Origin: Sporosarcina globispora | GTDB lineage: Bacteria > Bacillota > Bacilli > Bacillales > Cytobacillaceae | Assembly: GCF_001274725.1 (NCBI RefSeq) | Contig: NZ_LGUF01000007.1 | Location: 5,441,957-5,496,756 of the forward strand | Length of the DNA stretch: 54,800 bases | Direction: 5' to 3' | In this document: positions 1 to 8,041 of the stretch, one piece after another | Layout of the letters: each line of letters begins with the position of its first letter | How positions within the stretch are numbered: position 1 is the first letter of the stretch | The notes under the pieces: model-generated | Databases searched by the model: none | Seen by the model: only the letters and a program-made list of their open reading frames with translations | What the model was told of the DNA's origin: nothing | Program-made: the position numbers and the translations under genes

Positions 1-324
1 TCTTTACTTAAAATCAATGGTATTCCCTTCTGAATCAACGACACGATACAGATGCATCCACTGACCTTTGACTTTCACATAGGTTTCATCGACTCTCCAG
101 GAATCATTGGCTGGTTTAAGATAACGTCGTACTCATTCATCTAATTCAGGTCCATATTGATGAACCCAACGCATAATGGTTGTATGAGTCCTAGATAGTC
201 CGCGTTCTTCCATCATTTCGACTAAATCACGAAAACTGAGGTTGTACCGCAGGTACCATCTCACGGTTAATAAAATAATATCAGGTTGATAATGAATCCA
301 CTTGAATAGATTTTGCTTTTCCAT
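1..324 (-). pseudogene. IS6-family transposase, N-terminal part, broken
   Basis: The product begins MEKQNLFKW and contains the typical IS6 N-terminal helix-turn-helix region (IILLTVRWYLRYNLSFRDLV, then TTIMRWVHQYGPELDE). An in-frame TGA at 133-135 stands where these transposases normally have Arg (E-R-V-R-R). Beyond it the frame continues as VRRYLKPANDSWRVDETYVK, which includes the first Asp of the DDE catalytic site. At about base 5 the family motif IDFYLSK reads as IDF-K-stop, which fits a 4-base deletion. Two independent lesions make this a pseudogene. Confidence 0.88.
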
Positions 325-414
325 ACTGATCACGTCCTTTTTTAGAGTACTAGTATCAGTATGTCCAAGATTTAAAGATCAATTGCAAGTATCTTAAAAT
401 TTTGCACCAGAACC
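1..414 (-). mobile_element. Decayed IS6-family insertion sequence, cut by the window edge
   Basis: The outer end is an IS6-type terminal inverted repeat at 397-414, reading GGTTCTGGTGCAAAATTT on the minus strand, much like the IS26/IS431/IS240 ends I know. The transposase reading frame starts 73 bases inside that end and runs leftwards off the window. The copy is not active as read, because its transposase carries a stop codon and a probable small deletion. The other end and any 8-bp target duplication lie outside the window. Confidence 0.85.
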
Positions 415-572
415 CACACTACTGGGTGTAATAGTATCTGGTAAACTAAAACATCTACTTAACTCTTGTTTAAAAGATTCAAATCATTGAATGCCCCGTT
501 AGCAAAAGTACTTATATTTCCAATCAGCATGCTATAATTTGGAGGGTAAACTAAAGATAGAGGTGACAACCC

Positions 573-1043
573 TTGGCCATACATGTTGTACTTTATCAGC
601 CAGATATTCCGGCTAATACCGGAAATATTGCCCTTACTTGTGCAGCAACGGATTCAGCCCTGCATTTAATTGGGCCACTTGGCTTTTCAACAGATGAAGA
701 AATGATAAGACGGGCTGGTTTTGATTTCTGGCAGTCTGCAAACATAACCTACTATGACTCCTTAGATGACTTTTTTTCAAAAAATCAAGGTGCGTTTTAT
801 TACATTGAGACGTATGGTGAAAAAGCACATTCATCCTTTGATTTTAGTGATGCATCCAAGGAACATTATTTTATGTTCGGAAAAGAAACAACGGGTTTAC
901 CAAAAGATTTATTAAAAGAAAATAAAGACCATTTTTTAAGAATACCAATGAATGATAATGTTCGTTCACTCAACCTTTCGAGTACAGCTGCTATCTTGGT
1001 GTATGAGGCTTTGCGCCAGCAGGGATTTCCCAATCTGAAATAA
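573..1043 (+). CDS. trmL: tRNA (cytidine/uridine-34 2'-O)-methyltransferase TrmL
   Basis: A 156-residue SPOUT (trefoil-knot) methyltransferase. It transfers a methyl group from SAM to the 2'-O of the wobble nucleotide of tRNA-Leu isoacceptors in the cytoplasm. The N-terminal signature LYQPDIPANTGNI, the central FGKETTGLP and the C-terminal knot IPM..NVRSLNLSSTAAI are all present and the length is normal. The start is TTG at 573, chosen because GAGGTG sits 6 bases upstream and the family normally starts M-A/G-hydrophobic-H. It is monocistronic: the IS6 remnant lies upstream and a strong terminator follows directly. It is the first intact host gene after the insertion sequence. Confidence 0.95.
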   Translation: MAIHVVLYQPDIPANTGNIALTCAATDSALHLIGPLGFSTDEEMIRRAGFDFWQSANITYYDSLDDFFSKNQGAFYYIETYGEKAHSSFDFSDASKEHYFMFGKETTGLPKDLLKENKDHFLRIPMNDNVRSLNLSSTAAILVYEALRQQGFPNLK

Positions 1044-1079
1044 ACCATCTTCCGCGCCGGAAGATGGTTTGTTTTTTTC
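1043..1079 (+). terminator. Rho-independent terminator of trmL
   Basis: A 12-bp perfect stem (AACCATCTTCCG paired with CGGAAGATGGTT, 3-base loop) starts at the last base of the trmL stop codon and is followed by a run of seven T. Confidence 0.92.
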
Positions 1080-1133
1080 CTCACAGAAATATTATGTTTA
1101 TTAAAGCTAATTATAGATTAGAAAACTGTATAC

Positions 1134-1535
1134 TTAAATATGAAACTCAAATCCCATACTTTCGTATAAACTTTGAGCGATTCTATTTTCCTCAATAATA
1201 CTTAAATAAATTACGCTTACCCCATATTCTTTCGAAACGATATCAATCAGTTTCTTCATTGCGATTTTTCCCAAGCCTTTGCCTTGATATTTTTCATCTA
1301 TCATAATCCTATCAATCCAAGTATCTTTATTAGGCCCAAAAGAACCGTACATAGCAAATCCAATAATCTCTTCATCATCATATATAGCTACTGGGTGCCA
1401 TTCATGAGAAGTATCAGCTTCTTTTAGACATTCATCTACAGTTTCAATAAAGTTTTCCTGTCCAGGTTTTAATTTTATTTTTCTGACTATACATTCATTG
1501 GCTTCTTCAATATCCCTAAAATACACATTACTCAT
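1134..1535 (-). CDS. GNAT acetyltransferase, BltD-like (spermine/spermidine acetyltransferase type)
   Basis: A 133-residue GCN5-related N-acetyltransferase. The acetyl-CoA motif Q-x-x-G-x-G is visible as YQGKGLGK near residue 85, and the C-terminal motif NRIAQSLYESMGF is typical. The pattern HPVAIYDDEEIIGFAMYG...WIDRIMIDEKYQGKGLG resembles Bacillus BltD, which acetylates spermidine and spermine, so polyamine acetylation is the best guess but not proven. It ends shortly after the GF motif, roughly 15-20 residues shorter than BltD, so the last beta strand may be missing. GGGGAGGT lies 10 bases before the ATG. It appears to be a single-gene unit. Confidence 0.8.
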   Translation of the reverse strand: MSNVYFRDIEEANECIVRKIKLKPGQENFIETVDECLKEADTSHEWHPVAIYDDEEIIGFAMYGSFGPNKDTWIDRIMIDEKYQGKGLGKIAMKKLIDIVSKEYGVSVIYLSIIEENRIAQSLYESMGFEFHI

Positions 1536-1667
1536 GTTATAATCTTACCTCCCCAATGTTATAACATTCCCCTTCTGCAATGATGGTCTATATAAAATAA
1601 TTATACTCTTCTTGTACTAAACTTTACTTAAATAAGTAATAAGTGACTCCTCTTGGGCTGTAAATAT

Positions 1668-1706
1668 AAAAACCGGGCGGAGCCAAAGCTGGGTCCCACC
1701 CGGTTT
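1668..1706 (-). terminator. Terminator downstream of the DHA2 exporter gene
   Basis: On the minus strand AAAACCGGGTGGGAC pairs with a copy ending CCGCCCGGTTTT. The inner part is GC-rich and the stem is followed by T/A-rich sequence, 13 bases beyond the exporter stop codon. Confidence 0.75.
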
Positions 1707-1718
1707 TCTGCATATTTT

Positions 1719-3257
1719 TCACTCTTTCACAGGATTTAAATGTTTAACAGCAGCTTTTTCATCCGTCATTTCTTCATGATGGGGTTTTACTCTTTTAATA
1801 AAGAAAGCAAGAATCAGCGCGATAACCGCAATCAATGCAGAAATGAAGAAGGTAAAATTAATGCCATGCAGCATCGCTTCATTCATGATTTGCTGCTGTA
1901 TTTCAGCTGCAGCCTGTGCAGATGGCTGAGCTGAACTTGCACCCATATTTGCCATTGCGTCAGCAGCCAATTCCTCTGCTTTTTCTTTCGTTCGGTTGTT
2001 CATGACGGTAATCAGCAACGCGGAGCCAATAGCACCAGATACCTGCTGCAGTGTATTGTTCATGGCTGTTCCATGTGGATTATTTTTCGCCGGAAGCTGA
2101 TTCAAACCATTTGTCATTACTGGCATCATGACCATTGACATCCCAAGCATACGGAAGGTATACAGCAGAACAAGGGTGGAATAAGCCGTATTCATATCAA
2201 TTTTACTAAAGTAATAAGAGGTCAAAACCGTAATGGTCAGCCCAATCACAGCCAAAGTTCTTGCCCCATACTTATCAAAGAGTTTCCCTGTAATGGGCGA
2301 CATAATCCCCATCACAATAGCTCCAGGAAGCATTAATAGGCCAGATTCCATTGGTGAAATCCCTCGGATGGTCTGGACATAGATGGGCATCAGGATCATG
2401 GCTGAAAACATCGCGACCGCAATCACAATTGAAATGGCCGATGACAAGGCGAACATTGGGTATTTGTAGATGCGAAACTCAAGCATTGGATCATCCATCC
2501 GAAGCTGACGGAGTATAAAGGTAATTAAAGCAATTGCACCAATTATGATTGTGCCGTACACGAGTGGGCTATCCCATCCTCTTTCCCCTGCAGAACTAAA
2601 GCCATAGAGCAAGCCGCCAAATCCGATGCTTGATAAAACCAGCGAGATGAAATCAAGCTTTATAGCACGTTGTGGTGTTAAATCTTTTAATTTAAAGGCT
2701 GCAAAAACTAATGTTAATACGGCAATTGGAAGAACAAGATCAAATAACATTCTCCAGCTGTAATGTTCAATCAGCCATCCAGAGAGAGTCGGCCCAATTG
2801 CTGGAGCTGTAATCATAACAAGACCGAACATTCCCATTGCTGCCCCTCTTTTTTCGACTGGAAATGCGGTAAGCATAACATTCATTAATAACGGCATCAT
2901 AATCGCGGATCCTGAAGCTTGAATCATCCGCGCCCCTAATAAGACACCAAATGCAGGTGCAATACTGGCCAGGAGTGTTCCCAAAGTAAACAATGACATG
3001 GCTGTAATAAATAGCTTTTTATCAGAAAAGCGCTGAATGAAGAACGCACTCGCCGGTATTAAAATCCCGTTAATAAGCATATAGCCTGTAGACAGCCATT
3101 GTACGGCAGTTGCATTCACATCGAACTCTTCCATAATGGATGGGAGAGCAACGTTTAGCAATGTTTCATTCAATATCGCAACAAAAGCCCCAATAAATAA
3201 AATGGCGATCATGCCATATAGCGGTTTTTTTTGAACAGAAGTGTTTTCCTGCGACAT
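1719..3257 (-). CDS. DHA2-type 14-TM multidrug exporter (EmrB/QacA/LmrB family)
   Basis: A 512-residue major facilitator of the drug:H+ antiporter-2 group, which exports hydrophobic drugs using the proton gradient. About 14 hydrophobic segments can be counted. The first helix has the DHA2 feature LNETLLNVALPSI, and the antiporter motif C is present as TAPAIGPTLSGWLI near residue 150. A soluble loop of about 40 residues rich in Ala, Gln and Ser (around 425-465) lies before the last helix, as in LmrB-like proteins. HelD ends 56 bases upstream on the same strand, so co-transcription is possible. The drug substrate cannot be told from sequence. The RBS is weak. Confidence 0.88.
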   Translation of the reverse strand: MSQENTSVQKKPLYGMIAILFIGAFVAILNETLLNVALPSIMEEFDVNATAVQWLSTGYMLINGILIPASAFFIQRFSDKKLFITAMSLFTLGTLLASIAPAFGVLLGARMIQASGSAIMMPLLMNVMLTAFPVEKRGAAMGMFGLVMITAPAIGPTLSGWLIEHYSWRMLFDLVLPIAVLTLVFAAFKLKDLTPQRAIKLDFISLVLSSIGFGGLLYGFSSAGERGWDSPLVYGTIIIGAIALITFILRQLRMDDPMLEFRIYKYPMFALSSAISIVIAVAMFSAMILMPIYVQTIRGISPMESGLLMLPGAIVMGIMSPITGKLFDKYGARTLAVIGLTITVLTSYYFSKIDMNTAYSTLVLLYTFRMLGMSMVMMPVMTNGLNQLPAKNNPHGTAMNNTLQQVSGAIGSALLITVMNNRTKEKAEELAADAMANMGASSAQPSAQAAAEIQQQIMNEAMLHGINFTFFISALIAVIALILAFFIKRVKPHHEEMTDEKAAVKHLNPVKE

Positions 3258-3313
3258 ATAGAATCAGCCCTGCTTTCTAAGTTATATTTGTTTATCGTAT
3301 AAACCCAACTGAA

Positions 3314-5650
3314 TCAGGCCTGGATGAAACCTTCCTGCAAAACATTCCGCAAAAACGGACTCGGTTCACCAACGCTGTAGAGCTGCAAATCATGCATAGC
3401 TCTGGTACAGGCGGTATAGAAAACTCTGCGCAGGCTCTCATCACCGTATACATTTTCCGATGCATCATAAATGATGACGGCATCAAATTCTATGCCCTTG
3501 GACAAATAAGACGGCACGACTACGACCCCTTCTTCATATTCAATCGAGTTGCTTTTCAAGAGTTTAATTCCATCGATGCCGGACAGGGCTTCATATGCCT
3601 TTAAACTTTCTTCAGCTGATTTACAAATAATTGCAATGCTATCCAGCCCTTGACTTCTCAATTCTGCGACTTTGGAGGCAATTGAGTTGTGCAGTTCTGC
3701 ATGATTGGACAATTGTTTTAGCTCAGGCAGTTTGCCGTCGCGATCAAAAGGGATAATTCTCTCGCTGTTTGGAACCAGTCTTCTTGTAAATTCGATGATC
3801 GGCTTTGTAGACCGGTAGCTCCTTGCTAAATTGATCACTTCCGTTTCATCCGGTCCGTAAAGGCCCGTAAGCGGTTGAAAATCAGCCATTTCACTGGCAT
3901 GAGTGAAGATGGCCTGATTAAAGTCGCCGAGCACTGTCATCTTTGATGCAGGAAACAAGCGCTTCAAAAACTCGAATTGAAAAGGCGAGTAATCCTGCGC
4001 CTCATCAACCACGATGTGTTTAATCGAGCTATTCGTCTGGAAGCCTTGAATCTGCTCTTTCATATATAAAAACGGAGTAGCATCTTCATAAAATAATTTA
4101 TCTTCATCCAGTCTTTCCTGTGTCACCTGGCAAATTTCCGGTAATGATGCTGGCGTTTCCTCTTCTACCCACTGTTTAATCTGCCGGGGATCAGCAAAAA
4201 ACTGCTTGTATATCGCCTTAAAATCGACAAAACAAAATGCCCGGATTCGTTTTCGCAATGGCTTCAGCTTTTGCCGAACAATCAAGCGCGCTAACACTTT
4301 AGGCTCGATCTCATAATCATGAATCGAATCTCCTTTAAAGCCGCGTTTTTTCGCCAGGTAGGCGTGTGCCTTATGATATTCCTCATTGCTGAGAAGCTCG
4401 ATTTCCTCCTGCACCCATGGCCTATTCCGTTCGGATTTTTCAGCTTCATTTATTTGCTCAATGAGCCAATCCTTCAATTTTTCAAGTCTGTTGTGAAAGC
4501 GGAGTGAGGTGTCACTGCTGTAAAACCTGTCTGCAATTTGCTGAGCGGTGACAATCGGCTTTCCTCTGAAAATCATGTCCTTAAATAACATTCCAGATAT
4601 CTCCAGTGACTTCATGTATGAGTTAATCGCCTCAAAAAAACGGGCAGATGCTTTGATTTGGATTCCCGCAACCCTTGCCCTGTATGAAGGGGAATTGGCT
4701 CCAGTTAAAACATATTCCAATTGCCCATAAGGATTTTCAACTTCGAATTCTTTACTCAGCCGGTGGTCCAGGTATTCCTGGAATGTGACCTGCTGCATAT
4801 TCTCTTCACCAAGTTCCGGCAGCACGTTGGACACGTAACTGTTAAACATTGAATTAGGAGAAAACAAAATAATTTGATCAGCATTCAGATTATCCCGATA
4901 TTTGTAAAGTAAATAAGCAATCCGCTGAAGGGCAGCCGATGTCTTGCCGCTGCCGGCTGCACCGTGAACAATGAGCAGCTTTCCATGATCATGACGGATG
5001 ATCCGGTTCTGATCCTGTTGAATGGTAGCTACTATATTGTGCATATGTTTGTCAGTGCCTTTGCCCAGAACCTGCTGCAGGATCTCATCTCCAATGGTGA
5101 GACTCGTATCGAACATGGATTGAAGAACGCCGCTCCGGATCAGATATTGCCACTTTTTCTCCAATGTGCCCTGGATTGTGCCTCCAGGTGTTTCATACTT
5201 AGCCGGACCGGGCTGGTAATCGTAGTAGACGCTTGAGACCGGAGCCCTCCAGTCGTAGATAAGAAAATCTTCGCCGCTAGCATCACGCAGCGTGCTGATG
5301 CCAATATAGATTTGTTCCTGATCTGAAGAACCTTCTTCAATAAAATCGATCCGCCCGAAGTAGGGAACCTCCTGCATTCGGCGCAGCGTGGACAAGCGCT
5401 TGGATGCATGCTTATGGGTGCTTTGGCTTACGGACAGAGCTTGGGCCTCCTGCCTCAAGCCGATGATGGTCTCAAGGTAATCATCAAAGGTATCTGTATT
5501 TACCTTGATTTCATCCCAAAAGTGTTTGCGGATATGAATCACTTCGTTTTTACGTCTGGAGGTTTCATCTTCCAATCTGCTGACTTCCTCCGTAATGGTC
5601 TCCATTACACTGTCCAACCGTTTTTGCTCCTGCTGAAGTTTCGAATTCAT
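3314..5650 (-). CDS. helD: RNA polymerase recycling motor HelD (UvrD/Rep-like superfamily 1 ATPase)
   Basis: A 778-residue SF1 helicase-like ATPase, close to the 774 residues of B. subtilis HelD, which pries stalled RNA polymerase off DNA using ATP. The N-terminal 90 residues form a charged coiled coil, the arm that enters the secondary channel. Walker A is GAAGSGKTSAAL near residue 230, Walker B/motif II is VDEAQDYSPF near 548, and motif III is LGDFNQAIF. The C-terminal end carries VFYTACTRAMHDL (motif VI). The start is ATG at 5650 rather than GTG at 5659, because AAGGAG lies 8 bases before the ATG and overlaps the GTG. The MFS exporter follows. Confidence 0.93.
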   Translation of the reverse strand: MNSKLQQEQKRLDSVMETITEEVSRLEDETSRRKNEVIHIRKHFWDEIKVNTDTFDDYLETIIGLRQEAQALSVSQSTHKHASKRLSTLRRMQEVPYFGRIDFIEEGSSDQEQIYIGISTLRDASGEDFLIYDWRAPVSSVYYDYQPGPAKYETPGGTIQGTLEKKWQYLIRSGVLQSMFDTSLTIGDEILQQVLGKGTDKHMHNIVATIQQDQNRIIRHDHGKLLIVHGAAGSGKTSAALQRIAYLLYKYRDNLNADQIILFSPNSMFNSYVSNVLPELGEENMQQVTFQEYLDHRLSKEFEVENPYGQLEYVLTGANSPSYRARVAGIQIKASARFFEAINSYMKSLEISGMLFKDMIFRGKPIVTAQQIADRFYSSDTSLRFHNRLEKLKDWLIEQINEAEKSERNRPWVQEEIELLSNEEYHKAHAYLAKKRGFKGDSIHDYEIEPKVLARLIVRQKLKPLRKRIRAFCFVDFKAIYKQFFADPRQIKQWVEEETPASLPEICQVTQERLDEDKLFYEDATPFLYMKEQIQGFQTNSSIKHIVVDEAQDYSPFQFEFLKRLFPASKMTVLGDFNQAIFTHASEMADFQPLTGLYGPDETEVINLARSYRSTKPIIEFTRRLVPNSERIIPFDRDGKLPELKQLSNHAELHNSIASKVAELRSQGLDSIAIICKSAEESLKAYEALSGIDGIKLLKSNSIEYEEGVVVVPSYLSKGIEFDAVIIYDASENVYGDESLRRVFYTACTRAMHDLQLYSVGEPSPFLRNVLQEGFIQA

Positions 5651-5684
5651 AGCAAACACTCCTTAAAAAAAGTTTATAAAAGGG

Positions 5685-5714
5685 TTGACAAACGAATTGA
5701 TTGCATTATATAAT
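5685..5714 (+). promoter_or_regulatory. Strong sigma-A promoter with no protein gene downstream
   Basis: A perfect -35 TTGACA (5685-5690) and perfect -10 TATAAT (5709-5714) are separated by 18 bases and point rightwards, away from helD. The -10 lies inside a 13-bp perfect inverted repeat (5704-5716 with 5741-5753, CATTATATAATTA) that places a second TATAAT on the opposite strand, possibly for helD. The repeat may also be a regulator site. Confidence 0.6.
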
Positions 5715-5720
5715 TAAGAT

Positions 5721-5852
5721 AGGGATAATATATTTAAATTTAATTATATAATGTGCATCTATATAAATTTACCACATTCTCTCTTTATTTTCAATGATTT
5801 TTTAAAAAAGAGCAGTGTTTACGTTTCCAGCGTAAACACTGCTCTTTTATTA
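5721..5852 (+). ncRNA. Candidate small RNA of about 130 nt between promoter and terminator
   Basis: The promoter at 5685-5714 would start RNA near 5721. A perfect 17-bp hairpin follows at 5807-5823 and 5831-5847, with a 7-base loop and then TTTTATT. No open reading frame with a ribosome binding site fits between them. The hairpin is also followed by a T-rich tract on the other strand, so it could simply be a bidirectional terminator serving the methyltransferase gene. A small RNA is an inference from promoter-terminator spacing only. Confidence 0.35.
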
Positions 5853-5906
5853 CCCCTTATTATTTTTCTTATACTTCTAACCCGTCCCGTTAGCACAATA
5901 AAAATA

Positions 5907-5929
5907 AGCTGCCGTGTTGGCAGCTGGTA
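5907..5929 (-). terminator. Terminator of the SAM methyltransferase gene (AGCTGCC hairpin)
   Basis: On the minus strand AGCTGCC-AACAC-GGCAGCT is followed by TATTTTTATTG directly after the stop codon. The same AGCTGCC/GGCAGCT stem recurs at other gene ends in this window. Confidence 0.7.
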
Positions 5930-6553
5930 CTATACTTTCTTACATTTTACCATTAAGAAATTTATTGGCTGTTTATTTTTCATGTCCTTACTTGGCTCGT
6001 CAATTTCTGAGAACTCTACCAGGCCGTAATCTCCAAATTCTTGTTTTATGGAGTCAGAATCATAAAAAAACATTTTTACTCCTTCCATTATCTCAAAATA
6101 GTCTTTATCCAATTGTTTGCCTTTACCAAACATGGGGGCTTTTTTTGAAACAGTTGTAAAAATCATATACCCATTTGGCTTTAACTGATTATAGCAATCT
6201 TTAATAAACTTCTCTCTCTCATGCTTATTCAATAAGTGAATAAGAGCATAGGAGAATATACCGGTGTAAAGTTTGTTATCAAAAGGCATCTCAGTTACTG
6301 AACCATGAAAAATTCTGCTATCAAGTCCATTTTGCCTCGCCAAATCAATTGCTGTTTTTGAAATCTCAATACCTGTAACATTTATTCCATTTCCAATGAA
6401 AACCTTCGCATTTCTACCATAACCAATACCCGGAAATAGTATATCCTTGACATTCATTTCAAGGAAAAAATCCTTTGTTAAGATGGCAGAATCTGCAGGC
6501 TCAAATCCCCACATCGTTTGTTTTTCTATAAAGCTTGATTCCCAGAATTCCAT
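5930..6553 (-). CDS. Class I SAM-dependent methyltransferase (TehB/thiopurine-type)
   Basis: A 207-residue Rossmann methyltransferase. Motif I is DILFPGIGYGRNA near residue 37, with the acidic end of beta-2 at GIEIS. Motif IV is TGIFSYALIHLL near residue 100, and the post-motif region LKPNGYMIFTTVSKK is typical. The start MEFWESSFIEKQTMWG resembles small-molecule methyltransferases of the TehB/TPMT-like group, whose substrates include tellurite, thiols or thiopurines. The actual substrate is unknown. GGAGAT lies 9 bases upstream of the ATG. It appears monocistronic. Confidence 0.85.
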   Translation of the reverse strand: MEFWESSFIEKQTMWGFEPADSAILTKDFFLEMNVKDILFPGIGYGRNAKVFIGNGINVTGIEISKTAIDLARQNGLDSRIFHGSVTEMPFDNKLYTGIFSYALIHLLNKHEREKFIKDCYNQLKPNGYMIFTTVSKKAPMFGKGKQLDKDYFEIMEGVKMFFYDSDSIKQEFGDYGLVEFSEIDEPSKDMKNKQPINFLMVKCKKV

Positions 6554-6726
6554 TTTATCTCTATCTCCTTTATGTTTTATTTTAATCGGTACACTAAGTT
6601 GCTTAGCACTAATATATATATTTGAATTGAAGACATAATAACTCTTTAATAACTATAATTACTATTCATCTTTATGTAAATGGAATGCTTTAACAATTTA
6701 CAGAATGCATTCTCCTATTTTCATTA

Positions 6727-6864
6727 TTATGCTGCACATTCAATAGGGGTTTCGCCTAATTCCTGTTTCCCCCCTGGAAAATTCCACAGACCCGGTCTAT
6801 CTTGCACTACTAAAATATTTTGATCCTTATCTTTTATCATTACACGACTAAAAACATTTTTCAT
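6727..6864 (-). pseudogene. NUDIX hydrolase fragment, truncated inside the Nudix box
   Basis: From ATG at 6864 the product reads MKNVFSRVMIKDKDQNIL then VVQDRPGLWNFPGGKQELGE and TPIECAA before stopping. This is the N-terminal strand region of a NUDIX hydrolase up to the first Glu of the box G-x5-E-x7-R-E-x2-E-E. The catalytic REVWEE part is absent: TAATAATGA follows and the sequence beyond has no similarity. The 46-residue stub cannot be catalytic. An upstream in-frame extension overlaps the hydrolase gene but has no RBS. Confidence 0.75.
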
Positions 6865-6917
6865 ATGCGCTTTTCCCTCTCTACTAAACCCTATTACGAC
6901 CAATAATGATAATAAAA

Positions 6918-7796
6918 TTAACAAAAAGAATCCTCAAGTTTATGTAACTTAAGAAATGAAATAAGCTGCTTATCTCTTTCACTTGATAACTTACCTATCC
7001 AAATTAAATGTCCCCACGAATCAATTTCCCTTATTTCAGCATGCGGAATATTTTCATGGGCATAATAAGGATGTTCCAGTTGAATAAAACCATCATTCTT
7101 ACTATGAAGAATCAAAGCAGGACACGAGATGCATTTAAAATCTTGGACTGTTAATTCTTTGGTTTGTTTAATATCAATAAGAAAACCATTACCCGAACGT
7201 TGACGGTTATTCATCTTTTTAAATTCCTCAATATCACTGTCAGCGATTCTTTGTTTAATGTCCTCTTTTGAGAGGGAACTAAACTGCGAAGACATCATGT
7301 TAAACATTAACTTCGAAAATGAATTATTGAAAAAACCAAGCACCTTCCAAGTTAACCCTTCAATAGATGGCCGAAAGATAATATGCGCTGCCTTATACTC
7401 CAGATCTTTTGGTGTCAGCCATTCCTTTGAAACAGCACTCTCTAAGATAAGACTTTTCACTCTTTCCGGAAATAAAGACGCGAATCGTATTCCTGTTGGC
7501 CCACCAGCTGAAATAGCTATAATATGGACTTGTTCAATTCGAAGATGGTCTAACAATTTAACATAATACTCACAAGCAACGGTTAAACTTTTTCCCAATT
7601 CTTTGGAAGTACTTCCATATCCTGCTCTAGAAGGGGTAATGATAGAATATCCATTATCCACTAAAGCTTTATAACCAAATTCTTCGTTGCAATTTGAGTG
7701 TCCTCCATGAAATACAAAAATAGGCTCCCCTTTCCCTATAACGGAATATTCAATGGATGCACCATCTACTGACAATAATTCAACTCTTCTTTCCAC
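6918..7796 (-). CDS. Alpha/beta hydrolase
   Basis: A 292-residue single-domain alpha/beta hydrolase. The oxyanion motif is FVFHGGHS near residue 30 and the nucleophile elbow is AISAGGP near residue 97. The acid is probably Asp in HSKNDGFI near 240 and the base His in SWGHLIW near 267. A helical cap (about 130-210) precedes the acid. The family covers esterases, C-C hydrolases and haloperoxidases, and no specific substrate can be named. The start is GTG at 7796 with AGGGAG 8 bases upstream; the nearby ATG at 7804 is out of frame. The NUDIX stub lies just downstream. Confidence 0.85.
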   Translation of the reverse strand: MERRVELLSVDGASIEYSVIGKGEPIFVFHGGHSNCNEEFGYKALVDNGYSIITPSRAGYGSTSKELGKSLTVACEYYVKLLDHLRIEQVHIIAISAGGPTGIRFASLFPERVKSLILESAVSKEWLTPKDLEYKAAHIIFRPSIEGLTWKVLGFFNNSFSKLMFNMMSSQFSSLSKEDIKQRIADSDIEEFKKMNNRQRSGNGFLIDIKQTKELTVQDFKCISCPALILHSKNDGFIQLEHPYYAHENIPHAEIREIDSWGHLIWIGKLSSERDKQLISFLKLHKLEDSFC

Positions 7797-8041
7797 ACTG
7801 CCATCTCCCTGCTCCCTATCTCAACACACCAATACTAACATAATATTCCAGTAATTCGGCTGGTATTTCTTTTTGCCTATCCTCTAGTCGAAAAAAAAGA
7901 TTTCCGCAATCCTTTAACACTGCGCAATACTGTCAATCGATAATAAAGCACAGACCATTTTACTGCTGCTTCATTCTATAAACAACATAATCCAATCTAA
8001 CCTATATGTTAAAATAGAAAAAAAATACAGAGGTGTTTTGT

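Noticed and set aside
133..135. TGA in the IS6 transposase as a third recoding candidate
   Set aside because: The expected residue is Arg, not Cys, and another lesion lies nearby, so it is simple decay.
7797..8041. Possible C-terminal remnant on the minus strand (EDRQKEIPAELLEYYVSIGV)
   Set aside because: Competing frames look equally plausible, there are stops upstream and I recognise no family.
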